A DNA stretch of 64,000 nt from Omphalotus guepiniiformis (Eukaryota > Basidiomycota > Agaricomycetes > Agaricales > Omphalotaceae): assembly GCA_028554645.1 (NCBI GenBank), contig JAQOOI010000051.1, positions 62,001 to 126,000 on the forward strand, in the 5' to 3' direction. Below the pieces are notes generated by a model. The model did not search any database, was not told the origin of the DNA, and was given only the letters and a program-made list of their open reading frames with translations. Each line of letters begins with the position of its first letter. Positions within the stretch are counted from its first letter, which is position 1. The position numbers and the translations under genes were made by a program. Shown one piece after another: positions 54,355 through 64,000 of the stretch.

Positions 54355-55194
54355 AACTGTAAAATATAGAGATAAAGAAATGATAAAAGTGGAAGGGATG
54401 TAGAACCAAGTAATAGATGGTGCTGAGTCGTTCTGAATCTGCGCTGCACCTTTTATATCTGGTCTACCCCGTCTAAATCTGCACGTTGGTCATTACTCCT
54501 ATGCTGTTCAAACAGGCACCATGAGGCCTAGCCAGCGTAGCAGATTGATCAACGGGGACGTTGAAGTTACTTTTACTTGGGGGGAGAGAGCACACAAAGT
54601 TGACAAGGCCAAAATTTTGAATTTTTGAAATTTCAAATATCTCAAATCTGGAGATCTAGACAGCTTTGACCGCAGAGGACTTAGCCGAATAGCATTGCCG
54701 AGTAACCGAGATCTCTCAACCTTGACAGAAAGGACTTATTAAATTCAATGTATCCTCAAAAAGAAACGATACTTATTGAAAATTGTGGGCTTAAGTCATT
54801 TAAAGAATTGTTTCCCTCTAGAATCGAGTTAGATACTCAATTTGAAGGAGACTCTCAATATGATTTCTTATGTTTCACACCAGATTCATGCCAAGAAAAA
54901 TGAAATATGTATTTTTGAGCATAGAAGCTCAGGACTATAATAAGAGATACTTCGACCTATACTACTATAAAGTAAGTACAGGGAGTATCTACAGAAAAAG
55001 CGATGTATAAAATTTTTATATATTTGGGCAACCTGGTGTGTTGAACACCAAGGTCACCCGCGACGAAATGCAAACGGATACGGCAGGTCCCAGCCAAGCG
55101 AAGAGAACGGCAGATCTGTGAGATTGGGACTGAGAGATGAAGAAAGTAAAGGGAAAAGGGGGTACGAACTATGTGCGCACCCGAGCCTTGAAAG
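54355..55194. other. Spacer between genes Y and X of element C, with internal purine block
   Basis: No gene is seen. At 54550-54590 aacggggacgttgaag is followed by ttacttttacttgggg and a purine run, closely resembling the sequence in front of the 3' LTR (57983-58017). A 13-bp motif is at 54826-54838 and a hairpin is at 55031-55054. Confidence 0.6.
55031..55054. other. Hairpin conserved with element B
   Basis: Arms ACCTGGTGT and ACACCAAGGT pair around the loop GTTGA with one bulge. Three base pairs differ from the copy at 35656-35679 while pairing is kept. It lies about 140 bases beyond the gene Y stop on the minus strand. Confidence 0.6.
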
Positions 55195-57712
55195 TCACTC
55201 TGAGAGGGGATCGTCCCTCCCAGCTAGTGGACTGCTTTCTGGCACTAAGACCCTGCCCGTCGTCTCCTCCTCCAGCTCGTCCTCCTTGTCCTCATCCTCT
55301 TCGACCGTGACTTGCGAGGCACCGACCGCCTGAGGCGATTCGTCGATGACTGTAGCAACGGGAGTGGAAGGAACATGGAATGGACCAGCTTGCTGCTCGA
55401 CTTCTGGATCCACCACGACGAAACGACCAGATTCGTTCCTAGCAATATAGCTTGCCCGAGACACCAGGTTGATGTCCCATCCAAGCGCGGTAGCCAGTAG
55501 TTTGAGCTGTTCGTCCGAATAGTCGAATGTCGGGTCGCCAGTCTGAACCTGATGTAAAACGAGACGAGGATCGCGACACGAAGCCTTGATATGATCTTGA
55601 CGCTGCAAGATCGTCCGGTGTACCCGTTCCATCGCTCGCATCTGCGCGGAGACGCTGTTCTGCATGTCCTCGTAGGTGTCGATGAGAATCTGCAACTGCT
55701 CAGCTTCCTGAGAGACAACTAAGAAACGAAGAACCTTTAATAAAAGATGTCTAAAGAAATGAAAGGAATACTTACCTGCACTGCCGCTGCGAGCCAACGT
55801 GTATGAAAGGCATTGCAACTGATTGCTGCCTTCCAAACCGTACGACCAGCTACAGGTGTGGTTGTCCTTTGCGCAGGTAGCGCAGCGCCACTCGAATGTC
55901 TTGCTGTTAAGTTGGGGACGGCATTCCCGCCCTTCTGTGTGTGTACCACCTACGCACGAAGCACAGATGGAGTCGCCAAAGAACTGAATAATGATAAAAG
56001 GGAATATTAGTGAACATCTATCTCGAGTCAGAAAGATACTCACCCTGTCGAATGTGCGGTTGACTGAAACGAGCTGTTGCAAAGTAGCAGGACGGCCATA
56101 AGGCCATCCAAAGACAACACGGCCTGCTGTTAAACAAACGCTAGAAAAATGAAAGTGAAGGATACTTACCAGGTACCTGCTCAAAGTCCTCCTTGGCACG
56201 ATTCTGCGGCGTACGGCCATCTGAGCGCTAAGGAAGACATTGTCAGTAATAAGAGCTGAAATAAAAGAAATGATGAGACTTACGTGGAGATTTGGGGCCT
56301 CATGACGGGTGCCCGGGGCTAGAGAAACAGAAGATGTTGCGAAATCGGCGCGAGAAGCCCACAAAGGAGCCTCAAAGTCGACGTTGAGATTGACGGGGGC
56401 CTTGGAACCCTCAGTCTTGACCAATTTCTCCTCTTCCTTCTTATCCTCTTCCTCGTCGCTGGAGGCTGGTACAGTGACTGGAGTCGCTTTCGAGCGAGTC
56501 TTTCAAGACGCTGGTTCATCGGCAGGCTCTTCTACCCGCATCTTCCGAATCTTTGGTCGTGGCTTGACCACCTGTTTACCCTTGCCCTGTGTAAGAAAAC
56601 ATGAGAAAAGAATAAATAAATCTATAAAGAAAAACATACCTTTGAAGCTGCAGCTGCAGGCTTCTTACCTTCAGAAACGCGAGACTTCTTGACCGGAGGC
56701 TCAGAGCTCTTGGACTCGAAGCCAGTGTCATCGTCGTCGTCGTCGGTCAGCTCAGTAGATTCGGCAGTGGCTTTGACGTCGGAAATCTTGCGTTTCATCT
56801 GAGAATGATAAGACTAAGAAATGACAATTTTGAACAAAAGAAAAGACTTACTGAACGACCCGGTAAGGGCGTTACACCAGTCTTGGCCTTTGCCTTTGGC
56901 TGAGGTTTTGGTTTTGAAACCGGAGCCGGCGTCTTCGAGGATCCAGCGCGAGCGGCCTTAGCAGAAGAAGCAAGAGTGGCAAGAGGCGGGAGTAAGATCT
57001 CATCGTCGTTGTTGTCCTCCTCGAGCTGCGGAGTTTGCTTAAGCTTAGGAAATGGAGGTAGTGGTTCCCATAAATTGCGAAGCTGTAAAAAGTTAGCAAA
57101 AAGAAATGACACGGATCTGAAAGATACTTACTGTATATTTGAGACAGAAAGAATCGAGCTTAGCGCGATTTAGGCCCCAAGGCGGCACAATAAATGAAGT
57201 TGGTTTTGCTTGGTGAAGCCATAGCGCGAGGTTGCATACGGAAAGAAAAGAACCTGTGAAATAGTCAGGGAGATGTGTATGTGCTCGCTGGCAGCGATTG
57301 AAAGTCAAAGCAACGCGAGTCTGTAAAGATGAGGTTAGCTATAACAAAGATGAAAAGAAATTGGTGCCTACCAAGGCAAGATTCAAGTCGTCAAAGGCGG
57401 AGGTAATGGTTTTCAACCTGAGACCCTTGCCGAACTCCTTAAACGATTGGTCGCGTAGACGTCGGTCCAAGTCACCTAGTCTTGAAACGATGGCGGAAAG
57501 AGATTTATAGTCTTCTTCATTCATGTCTGCGAGCTGTGAGGGAGAAAAGGAAAGAAAGAGGCCGTCAATTGAGAACGGTTCTCGAATATATATGTGACAC
57601 ACTGTGAAAAACAGCGCGTGAGAGAAGGGAATTAAAAAGGACTTACCGGTACCTCGGAAGGCTCCCTACTGAGAGTGATAGAGGAAGCCAATTGCCTTGA
57701 AAAGTCATCCAT
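55195..57712 (-). pseudogene. Gene Y of element C: six-cysteine nuclear-type protein, one in-frame stop
   Basis: Antisense gene of about ten exons. Exon 1 (57712-57647) reads M-D-D-F-S-R-Q-L. Later exons give a helical region, an exon with L-P-D-Y-F and W-L-H-Q, Pro/Lys-rich and acidic basic-flanked stretches, a block F-G-W-P-Y-G-R-P, the cysteine cluster CX2CX10CX12CX2CX6C (about 55845-55965), a coiled coil (about 55600-55715) and an acidic C-terminus ending P-L-S-E at 55195. Introns are GT-AG. A TGA at 56505-56503 lies where element B reads A-R-Q-T-R-S-K; unless it is spliced out, this copy is truncated. The cluster has Zn2Cys6-like order with wider loops. Confidence 0.72.
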
Positions 57713-58006
57713 CGGGGGACGGAGTGAGATGTGAAAAGAAAAACGAGAATCACTGTCTGTTTAAGTTGAAACTTCGACAGAAGCAGATTGCGGGTTTCGC
57801 CGAAGTCTGACATTGCCGTCACATGCCGATGTAAATGTATTGACTGGCGATCAATCGAGAAAAGTTTTGCCTAAAGGCAGTCCGTGAGACGTGATATTGT
57901 GATATTGAACAGTACGAAATGCGCTTCTATGACAAATCTGCTAGTAATAATTGTATCTAACTCGATTTTGGCCAATCTGGTACGATCGGGGACGATCTTA
58001 TTTTAC
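57713..58006. other. Gene Y upstream region of element C
   Basis: No gene is seen. It contains gatcggggacgatcttatt just before the purine tract, the second copy of the block found upstream of gene X. It is probably the promoter region of antisense gene Y. Confidence 0.5.
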
Positions 58007-58017
58007 TTTGGGGGAGA
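58007..58017 (+). other. Element C polypurine tract
   Basis: tttgggggaga lies directly before the TGTTGCGTC start of the 3' LTR. Confidence 0.85.
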
Positions 58018-59862
58018 TGTTGCGTCAAAAAGCCTTTCAGTGCTGAAATCCATCAGATTGAAGTAAATATGGAATGTTCAAGCATTGGAAACTGAACATA
58101 AAGGACTAGAGTCACCCCAGACTGCTAGTTAAGACATGAAACATACTTGTACTCACAATGCCTAAGTGTAGTGATTGCTACAGTACTGAATCTGGTACTA
58201 AGCAACTGTGACCAATGGGTTATACAAAGAGATACTAGTTATGCCTCTCCAGCTGTGTTGGAATTCCAATGTTCCATACCAGATTGAGTTGGTCAGACCC
58301 ACCCTCTAATAACTAGAGACTCTACCAAGTATTGTTGACTGTAATCCAAGGGGTTGATGGATTTTCACTTCAATTGAACAACTATCTAAGTCCTTTGGAC
58401 TGATCAAAAGTTCCAGCTGGTCTTGCTAACTAAGTTGGCACTATAAGATTGAATGCTGAGAATATGGGCAATCTTGAAGATTGTATTACCAGAGAAATAT
58501 TGTACATTGAGTACTATGTGAACATAATGTTACTAAGATGAAATGCCAATCTGTGTAATAATGGAAGTAGATTCAAAAAGTTACATCTGCACAAATGAGT
58601 TAGATACTCAATACTCATGCTGGAAGGAGTTAGATACTGAAAATGAGTATCTCTCTGGATCTGAGTATCTCTCTGAAATTCAGTAACCCTCTGAACTTGA
58701 TGAAAGACAAAGGCACTCTAATTGGAGGTCTTAGACGAAACTATGGGATAGAATACTGTCCTAGGAGAAGCTGAGAGCTATCCTAAACAAGAAATATAAC
58801 CTGAGTACAAATCTGACCAAAAAGAGATGTATAGGGGTAAAACTTGAAATAAACAGTTACTGTACCTTACTGTGGCTGATAGAAACGATGAAGCATGGTC
58901 TAGATAAGCTCTAGAGCTTCTACACAACTCCTAATGCTGCCCTAGTAGAGGAGAATGTGCCAATTTTGGAGAAACTTATAGGGGACCAGATTTGCAATGC
59001 ACTAAGGAGAATGTCACCTGTCAGGATACTGGTTGCTATTTACAGGATCTGGACCTTTATTTAGATACCCTGGGTACGCCCTAACACACCTAGAACGCGG
59101 ACAAAGCGATATATTTCTGTTTTTATACCAATCTATACCCAAAGTTCCTACATTTTGACTATCTAACTGGAAAATTACCTAGAAAACTACCTAAAAAGAA
59201 TCCAATCTCTGCTCAATTGATACTTACTTACTTTTGACTCATTTACTGTTCAGATTACTCTTTTAATTTCGAGATATATGTTTGATTTTATGATTTAGTA
59301 TATATAGCTTACAGAGTATCTATTTAGATTTTCTTAAGCAAGTACTGCCCAAAGCTCCAAGCCAAAGCAGGAAACCCTTCTTAGACGAAATATAGCCTGG
59401 CTCTTTAGAGTTCAGTTCGAGAAATATCCAGTTGTGAAAACTTCTGTAAAGTCCCTTGTGGCAGATAAATTGAAAGAGATACTGAATCTTTGCTGAAACT
59501 GCTGTTCTGTCTGTGCTGAATCTGCCTGCTGAAACTGTCTGTGCTGCATCTGAAACTGTTCCCTGCATTGTCTGACCATTGGATCGAGTTTAAACATCGA
59601 GATTGATTGTCCTGAATCCCTCCTGAACCCTGAAAACCACCCTTACCTTCTGTCTGAATCTTGTGTTTTGAGATACCCTCTGCCATTTTTCACCCAGATT
59701 GAGATAAAGACATCTGTAACCCTGCAGATTCGAAGTTCAATTGTTGCGTCTAACTGTGCGGAATCTCTGACAACGCCAGTCACACCTCACCCTACATCAT
59801 TTTGATTTGAGTTGGATTGTGCTCATTTGAGTATCTCTCTCGTTCATTTCATAGTCACTACA
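58018..59862 (+). repeat. Element C 3' LTR (1.85 kb)
   Basis: Closely similar to the 5' LTR from TGTTGCGTC to CACTACA, with scattered substitutions and single-base indels. Followed by ccgc inside a D-family LTR. Confidence 0.93.
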
Positions 59863-60423
59863 CCGCGTAAGGTAGGGATGAAGTATAGTACACGGTAACA
59901 GGGTATCCTATATCTGGTTATAATCTTGCCACTTTTAGAAAGTATTGCAGTAGTTCGCTAACACTGTGTCTCCTTACGTGTTCTACTTCCGCGTTGTCGG
60001 AAGTACTTTGTGTTACATCGTACGTCTAGACCCTTCTGTAGCTCAACAGAGGTCATTAGATATGACTAGTGCACGGAGCTACTGCTACCTGGTTTCTAAG
60101 TCTGGCCTTCTGAGTAGTGCCGCGGTACTTCGTTACCTACGCGTTGATTTATACAGTATTGGGGCCATCAAGTTATACATGTTGGACCTTAGAACAAGTG
60201 CCGCAACGCTTTACTTGAGTGCATACTTAGGTAATACCTACACTGAGAAGACCCATTTAGTGCTGTTCTACAGTCTTGTACACCTTTGTACACATATACT
60301 GGTGGTTGAATGTGCGTAATACGCCGCGGAACTTAGGACTATACCATGTACTTAGTAGGTTTGTACTGGAGCGATCAATCCCGCGAGGCCAAAAATGGTA
60401 GTGGTATTTCTGTGGCCGTATCA
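59863..60423 (-). repeat. D-family LTR, reversed, partial
   Basis: This is the reverse complement of D (15044-15347 joined to about 30084-30345). It reads through the site where E interrupts D and so proves the E-empty sequence. Its biological 5' end (TGATACGGCC) is at 60423, followed by acgt. The other end is cut by the 3' LTR of element C. Confidence 0.88.
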
Positions 60424-61054
60424 ACGTCGGCTTCAGCTAATATCTAATTGATTGCTTACTTACATTGCTTACCACGTTCTCAGCATACACCCCGCTCATC
60501 GCCTCTCCTGTCCCTCGCGTCTCCCTCTCTCTCTTGCTTAAGGTACGTCAGCTCATATTTATCATTGTACCTGATGTCTGCAGCTACCTCATCAGCACCC
60601 TACATCACTCGGCCTGCTCATCGTTGCCCGTCTCCTCTCCCTCGCGTCTCCGTCTCTCTTGCTTAAAATACATCAGTGTCGGCCAATATCTATTGTAACT
60701 TATTGCTTACATTCTGCTTAAATCACTTACCACAGTGTCAGTGTGTGCTCCGCTCATTGTCTCCTGCCTCCTCTACCTCGCGTCACCTGCTCTCTTATTT
60801 GGTTCAGGTACGTTGCAGCGGTTAATATATTCTCACGTCACTTGCTAACTACCTCCATTGTGCTCCTGGATAGTCAGCCTATATTCCACACTCCAACACA
60901 CACTGTTCTCGTCGACTTCATTCCCTTGGATTTCACCACAGGTCATTGCCAGCACTCTACACTAGGATTTAGTACATTGTATTTCCTGTCACTCCCAGGT
61001 TCATCAACACTGACAAAGCCCTCAAGTAATACCTCTCATCATCGTGTTCATTAG
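60424..61054 (+). repeat. Repeat-rich 5' region of the KDZ transposase gene
   Basis: Three imperfect units of roughly 130 bp start near 60470, 60600 and 60745. Each has a gctcat...ctcctgcc/ctccctcgcgtc pyrimidine-rich core followed by a ttgctta or ttggttc stretch and a gtac/atac step. It may be the promoter or 5' intron region of the downstream transposase. Confidence 0.55.
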
Positions 61055-63245
61055 ATGAAACGGCGGGGGGTCTCAAGGAAGGTCAAGCTAACAACCGGCA
61101 GTGGGTGTTTGAGTGCAAAAGGAGTGAGCAGTATTCTCAACTTCACAGGCCTTGCCTGCAAGCATCAGAGAGCAGCAGAGGTGTATGCTCATAATATTGA
61201 AGGCAAGCATTCATACCATACTATTCATTTCATATGCTAAATCTTCTACTTCACTCAAGGACTAGGCACAGAGTATGTCCAGGCACTTGATGATCTGGCA
61301 GGTCACGCACAGCCCTCACAAGTTGATGAAGACACAACAATGTTTGACAAGCCATTTAACACACCATTTGAGTCAAACAACAATAACAACGACACTGGCA
61401 AGTCCACTGTCTCTCAAACAATTATTGTAGCTGTGAAGGACCTACTTGAGAGTAACCAGTGCATTCTAAGTCTTACTTATCTCACTATGTACCAATAATA
61501 AGCTGAACATTACAGATGGTGTGGGCGCCGTTACTACAAAGATCAGCAAACCTGGAAATGGCGCCTGCAAGCATTTGATGCAAACTGGGAACCAGTCATG
61601 GATGCGATCACTGACGCCTACATCGAGTGGAAGTATGGTTCGACAAAGAATGACATCAAGACATTTCAAGAGTCTGACACAGTTGTCGACACTGAAGAAT
61701 TTGATTTCCCCATTGCAGTCGTTGATCATCACACACTTGCTTGCCTCGCTGTCATCCCACGAGACGGTAATACAGAAGCTTCAGTTGCATTTGCATGAGC
61801 AGGATTTCTTGGCAACATGCCTCTGCAGCCCTCCCTTGCCATTTCCCTTCATACGCTAGAGCTCTTCTACATCATTAGGCTTTTCAAAGCATCATATAGC
61901 TTGGAGGCATTTGCAAAAGTTCTTTGCTATCTGTACAAAGTGAGCCAAATGTTCTCCTATTTACCTCCTATACACACTGACACATCATTGGAGATCCCAT
62001 ATCAACACGGCTATTGCACTTCCCTCTCCACCGCATACGTGTATGACATCTACCTTGCAATTTGGCGTCAAATTGATCAATGTGTTGCCAAGAAACTTGG
62101 ACAAGACTCACCAAATTATTGAGTCATGAACAGCTGCCCACCATGCCTGCTATGAGGTGAGATACATACCTACACAATAATATTTTATTCAGGATCCATT
62201 CTGTGACATGTAGCTTGAGGACAAGCCTCCACTCACCTGGTCTCGCATGTGGGTTGTCAATGGTAACAATTCACTCAAACACATGAAGACTCTGGGTGGA
62301 TACAACTGCCAACGTTTGGGTTTTTTCAGCAAGCGATTATTTTTTGTCTACAGAATTTGTCAATCAATATGCCCATGAGGTGAAGACTGCCCCACCCCTA
62401 TCTGTTGACAGCATTGTGGTGTCTGATAGCAAAGGAGAGGCTGATGAAACTGACAAGGGAGATCCAACCAATGGTGCATGGGCATCTGATGGGCTGAAAG
62501 GATGCATGGACAACTGGAAAGCTGCATGCAAGGACTTGGAAAAGCATACAACAGGATTCTTTGAGGAGGAAGGATTGTTTGCGAGCCCCTGTCCACATGG
62601 ATTCATTCTATGGGTGTGTGACATGGTTCGAAGTGGTGAGTTGTAAGCCATATGCATTGTCTTTGTGTTGTTGCAATACTCACACATGGGCAGGGCAAAG
62701 TACCCACTTGCAATGGTCGCCAAAGCAATAGAGGTCTTTGGAGATCAGTGGTTGATGGGTTATGACATTCGCTGTCGTTTCGGCACCACAATCTTGAACA
62801 GTTCACTAGGACCGGAGTTCAAGAAGAAACAATGTTGAACATGTGTCAACGTGTTCCACGGGTATGCTCATAATGCATATTGTCAACTTCTCCATCATCC
62901 CCTGAACATCCCTGGCATGGGCTTAGAGGACCTCGAGACTCTTGAATGTGTCTTTTCCGCATCAAATTATTTGGCCTCCATCACTCGATATATGAGTGCT
63001 TACCACTGACACATCTTCATACACACCTACTTTCAACAATGGGATGCCGAGAAGTATCAGAATCTTGCAACAATGCTGCATAACAACTATGTCCAGGCCT
63101 TGAAGGTGATCAAAGAGGACAGTCACAATCTTGAGGACATGCTCAAGTCACTCAACATAACTGAAGGCAATCTCGAGCAGTACTTTGCTGACAAGGCACA
63201 ACATTTTGAGAGTCTTGGGACTGAAGCACAGGCAGACCTTCACGC
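61055..63245 (+). pseudogene. KDZ-family transposase, decayed and cut by an LTR
   Basis: Fragments in changing frames resemble Kyakuja-Dileera-Zisupton transposases typical of basidiomycetes: a Y-V-Q-A-L-D-D-L region, C-G-R-R-Y-Y-K with W-R-L-Q-A-F-D-A-N-W, D-I-Y-L-A-I-W-R-Q-I-D with C-P-P-C, D-G-N-N-S-L-K, D-Y-F-L-S-T-E-F-V, H-G-F-I-L-W-V-C-D-M-V-R-S-G-E-L, a K-Y-P-L-A-M-V-A-K-A block, G-L-E-D-L-E-T-L-E, and N-N-Y-V-Q-A-L-K. Several stops and frame changes are present; some may be introns. The 3' end is removed by the LTR at 63246. Identification rests on remembered family motifs. Confidence 0.75.
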
Positions 63246-64000
63246 TGATGCGCCAATTTTTGGCACCTGCATTAAAAGCCAGGTGATTAATCATTTTAGG
63301 CATTTGCAGTAAGGTATTAGAGGGTTGAAAGGTGCCCGCCTTGTCAATCAAAATGTGTTGTGATTTGAGTAATAAAGCATGTTCTATTACCTACGGTACA
63401 ACATGTGTATCAAGGTTCTAGGCTAGTCAGTACAGTTGTGATGTAGAGAATTGTTCAATAGCCATCCACTGTTGAATCAGACTCACCCAATCTCGTAACG
63501 AGAACTCTGACATCACAACGTCAATTGCATCATATAATTATTAGGGGAACATCTTCCTCCGGTCAATAAAGATTAAAAACCCGGCGGAAACTAAAAATAA
63601 ATGGAACACGAAATAGAGTCGAAATAATGGATCTAGAATAGTTTTGGGGTATTTACTCCTTAATTAATCGCCAGGAACAAAAAGTTGATCGAGGAAATTT
63701 GCTTTGATTAATTGTCTGGTGAAAATTGCTTGACAAGAAACCGGTTAGGAGGTGTAAAAACTCGATCAGTAAAATTTCTCGGAATACTACTGAATTGAAG
63801 GAGTTTCTTTGACAAAACAATGTGATACTTTGAGGGGTATAATTTCTATCAGGTGATTAATCCTATGGAACCTGGATGCCCGAGAAATGTCAAGGAAATC
63901 CGTAAAAATGAAATAAAGGGGCTGAATATTGCCTACAATAAAAATAATGGAATTAAAACACATTTTTTGAGGTTTGCCTCATAAAATAGATCTATAACAA
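63246..64000 (+). repeat. E-family LTR, partial (runs off the right edge)
   Basis: It starts TGATGCGCC and follows the E LTR closely for 755 bases. The left flank is acgc (63242-63245). It interrupts the KDZ transposase. Whether it is a solo LTR or a complete element lies outside the window. Confidence 0.93.

Larger units (their letters stand above)
43345..59862 (+). mobile_element. Element C: near-complete Gypsy-like retroelement with antisense genes X and Y
   Basis: 16.5 kb in the order LTR, primer-binding site, fused gag-protease, pol, antisense X, antisense Y, polypurine tract, LTR. It is the reference copy for this lineage. The flanks do not match (acgg on the left inside the LINE, ccgc on the right inside a D LTR), so the two ends probably come from different insertion events joined by recombination. 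LTR differences are more numerous than in E, so it is older. Confidence 0.92.

Noticed and set aside
43341..59866. A target duplication for element C
   Set aside because: acgg and ccgc do not match in sequence, even allowing one CpG decay.
1..64000. tRNA or rRNA genes
   Set aside because: No cloverleaf-like or rRNA-like sequence was recognised when reading both strands. A tRNAscan run would be decisive.

Overview
The window looks like a transposon graveyard from a basidiomycete, probably agaricomycete, fungus. The evidence is short GT-AG introns of about 45-70 bases, Ty3/Gypsy pol genes, a KDZ-type transposase, and Zn2Cys6-like proteins. No convincing host housekeeping gene, tRNA, rRNA or CRISPR array was seen. 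Nearly every base can be assigned to a mobile element.

Layout, left to right. 1-1220: reversed partial long terminal repeat (LTR) of family C. 1221-8573: element A, a chromodomain Gypsy (chromovirus) without its 5' LTR, with gag, a pol carrying one in-frame stop, an antisense three-exon Zn2Cys6-like gene, and a 540-bp 3' LTR. 8574-9215: reversed C-LTR fragment. 9216-10128 and 41845-43344: two halves of one LINE, split by element B (10129-41844). B is split by solo LTR D (15044-31019). D is split by element E (15348-30079). A second nest in B is solo LTR F (35877-37712), itself split by solo LTR G (36077-36528). 43345-59862: element C, the most complete copy. 59863-60423: partial D LTR, reversed. 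60424-63245: decayed KDZ transposase with a repeat-rich 5' region. 63246-64000: start of another E-family LTR.

B, C and E belong to one unusual Gypsy-like lineage of about 15-17 kb with LTRs of 1.38-1.85 kb. On the plus strand they encode gag, protease and RT-RNase H-integrase. In B and E these lie in three successive -1 frames, with canonical slippery heptamers at both joints. On the opposite strand, between pol and the 3' LTR, each carries two intron-rich genes, called X and Y here. Y has a six-cysteine cluster resembling Zn2Cys6, acidic stretches, basic patches and, in E, an AT-hook. Element A, from a different Gypsy clade, independently carries an antisense gene (Z) with a textbook-spaced Zn2Cys6 cluster.

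Three further signals make this lineage worth study. Every scorable insertion of families B-F sits at a 4-bp site of the form NCGN. A 13-bp inverted-repeat motif, GAGTTAGATACTC, recurs through B and C but was not seen in A, E, the LINE or the KDZ gene. A polypurine-tract-like block is repeated upstream of both antisense genes. A working model, inference only, is a retroelement that targets CpG sites and brings its own antisense DNA-binding regulators, comparable in logic to anti-silencing proteins of some plant transposons. Element E carries an exact internal inversion that cuts gene Y in two, yet its LTRs differ only at CpG sites, so it is very young.
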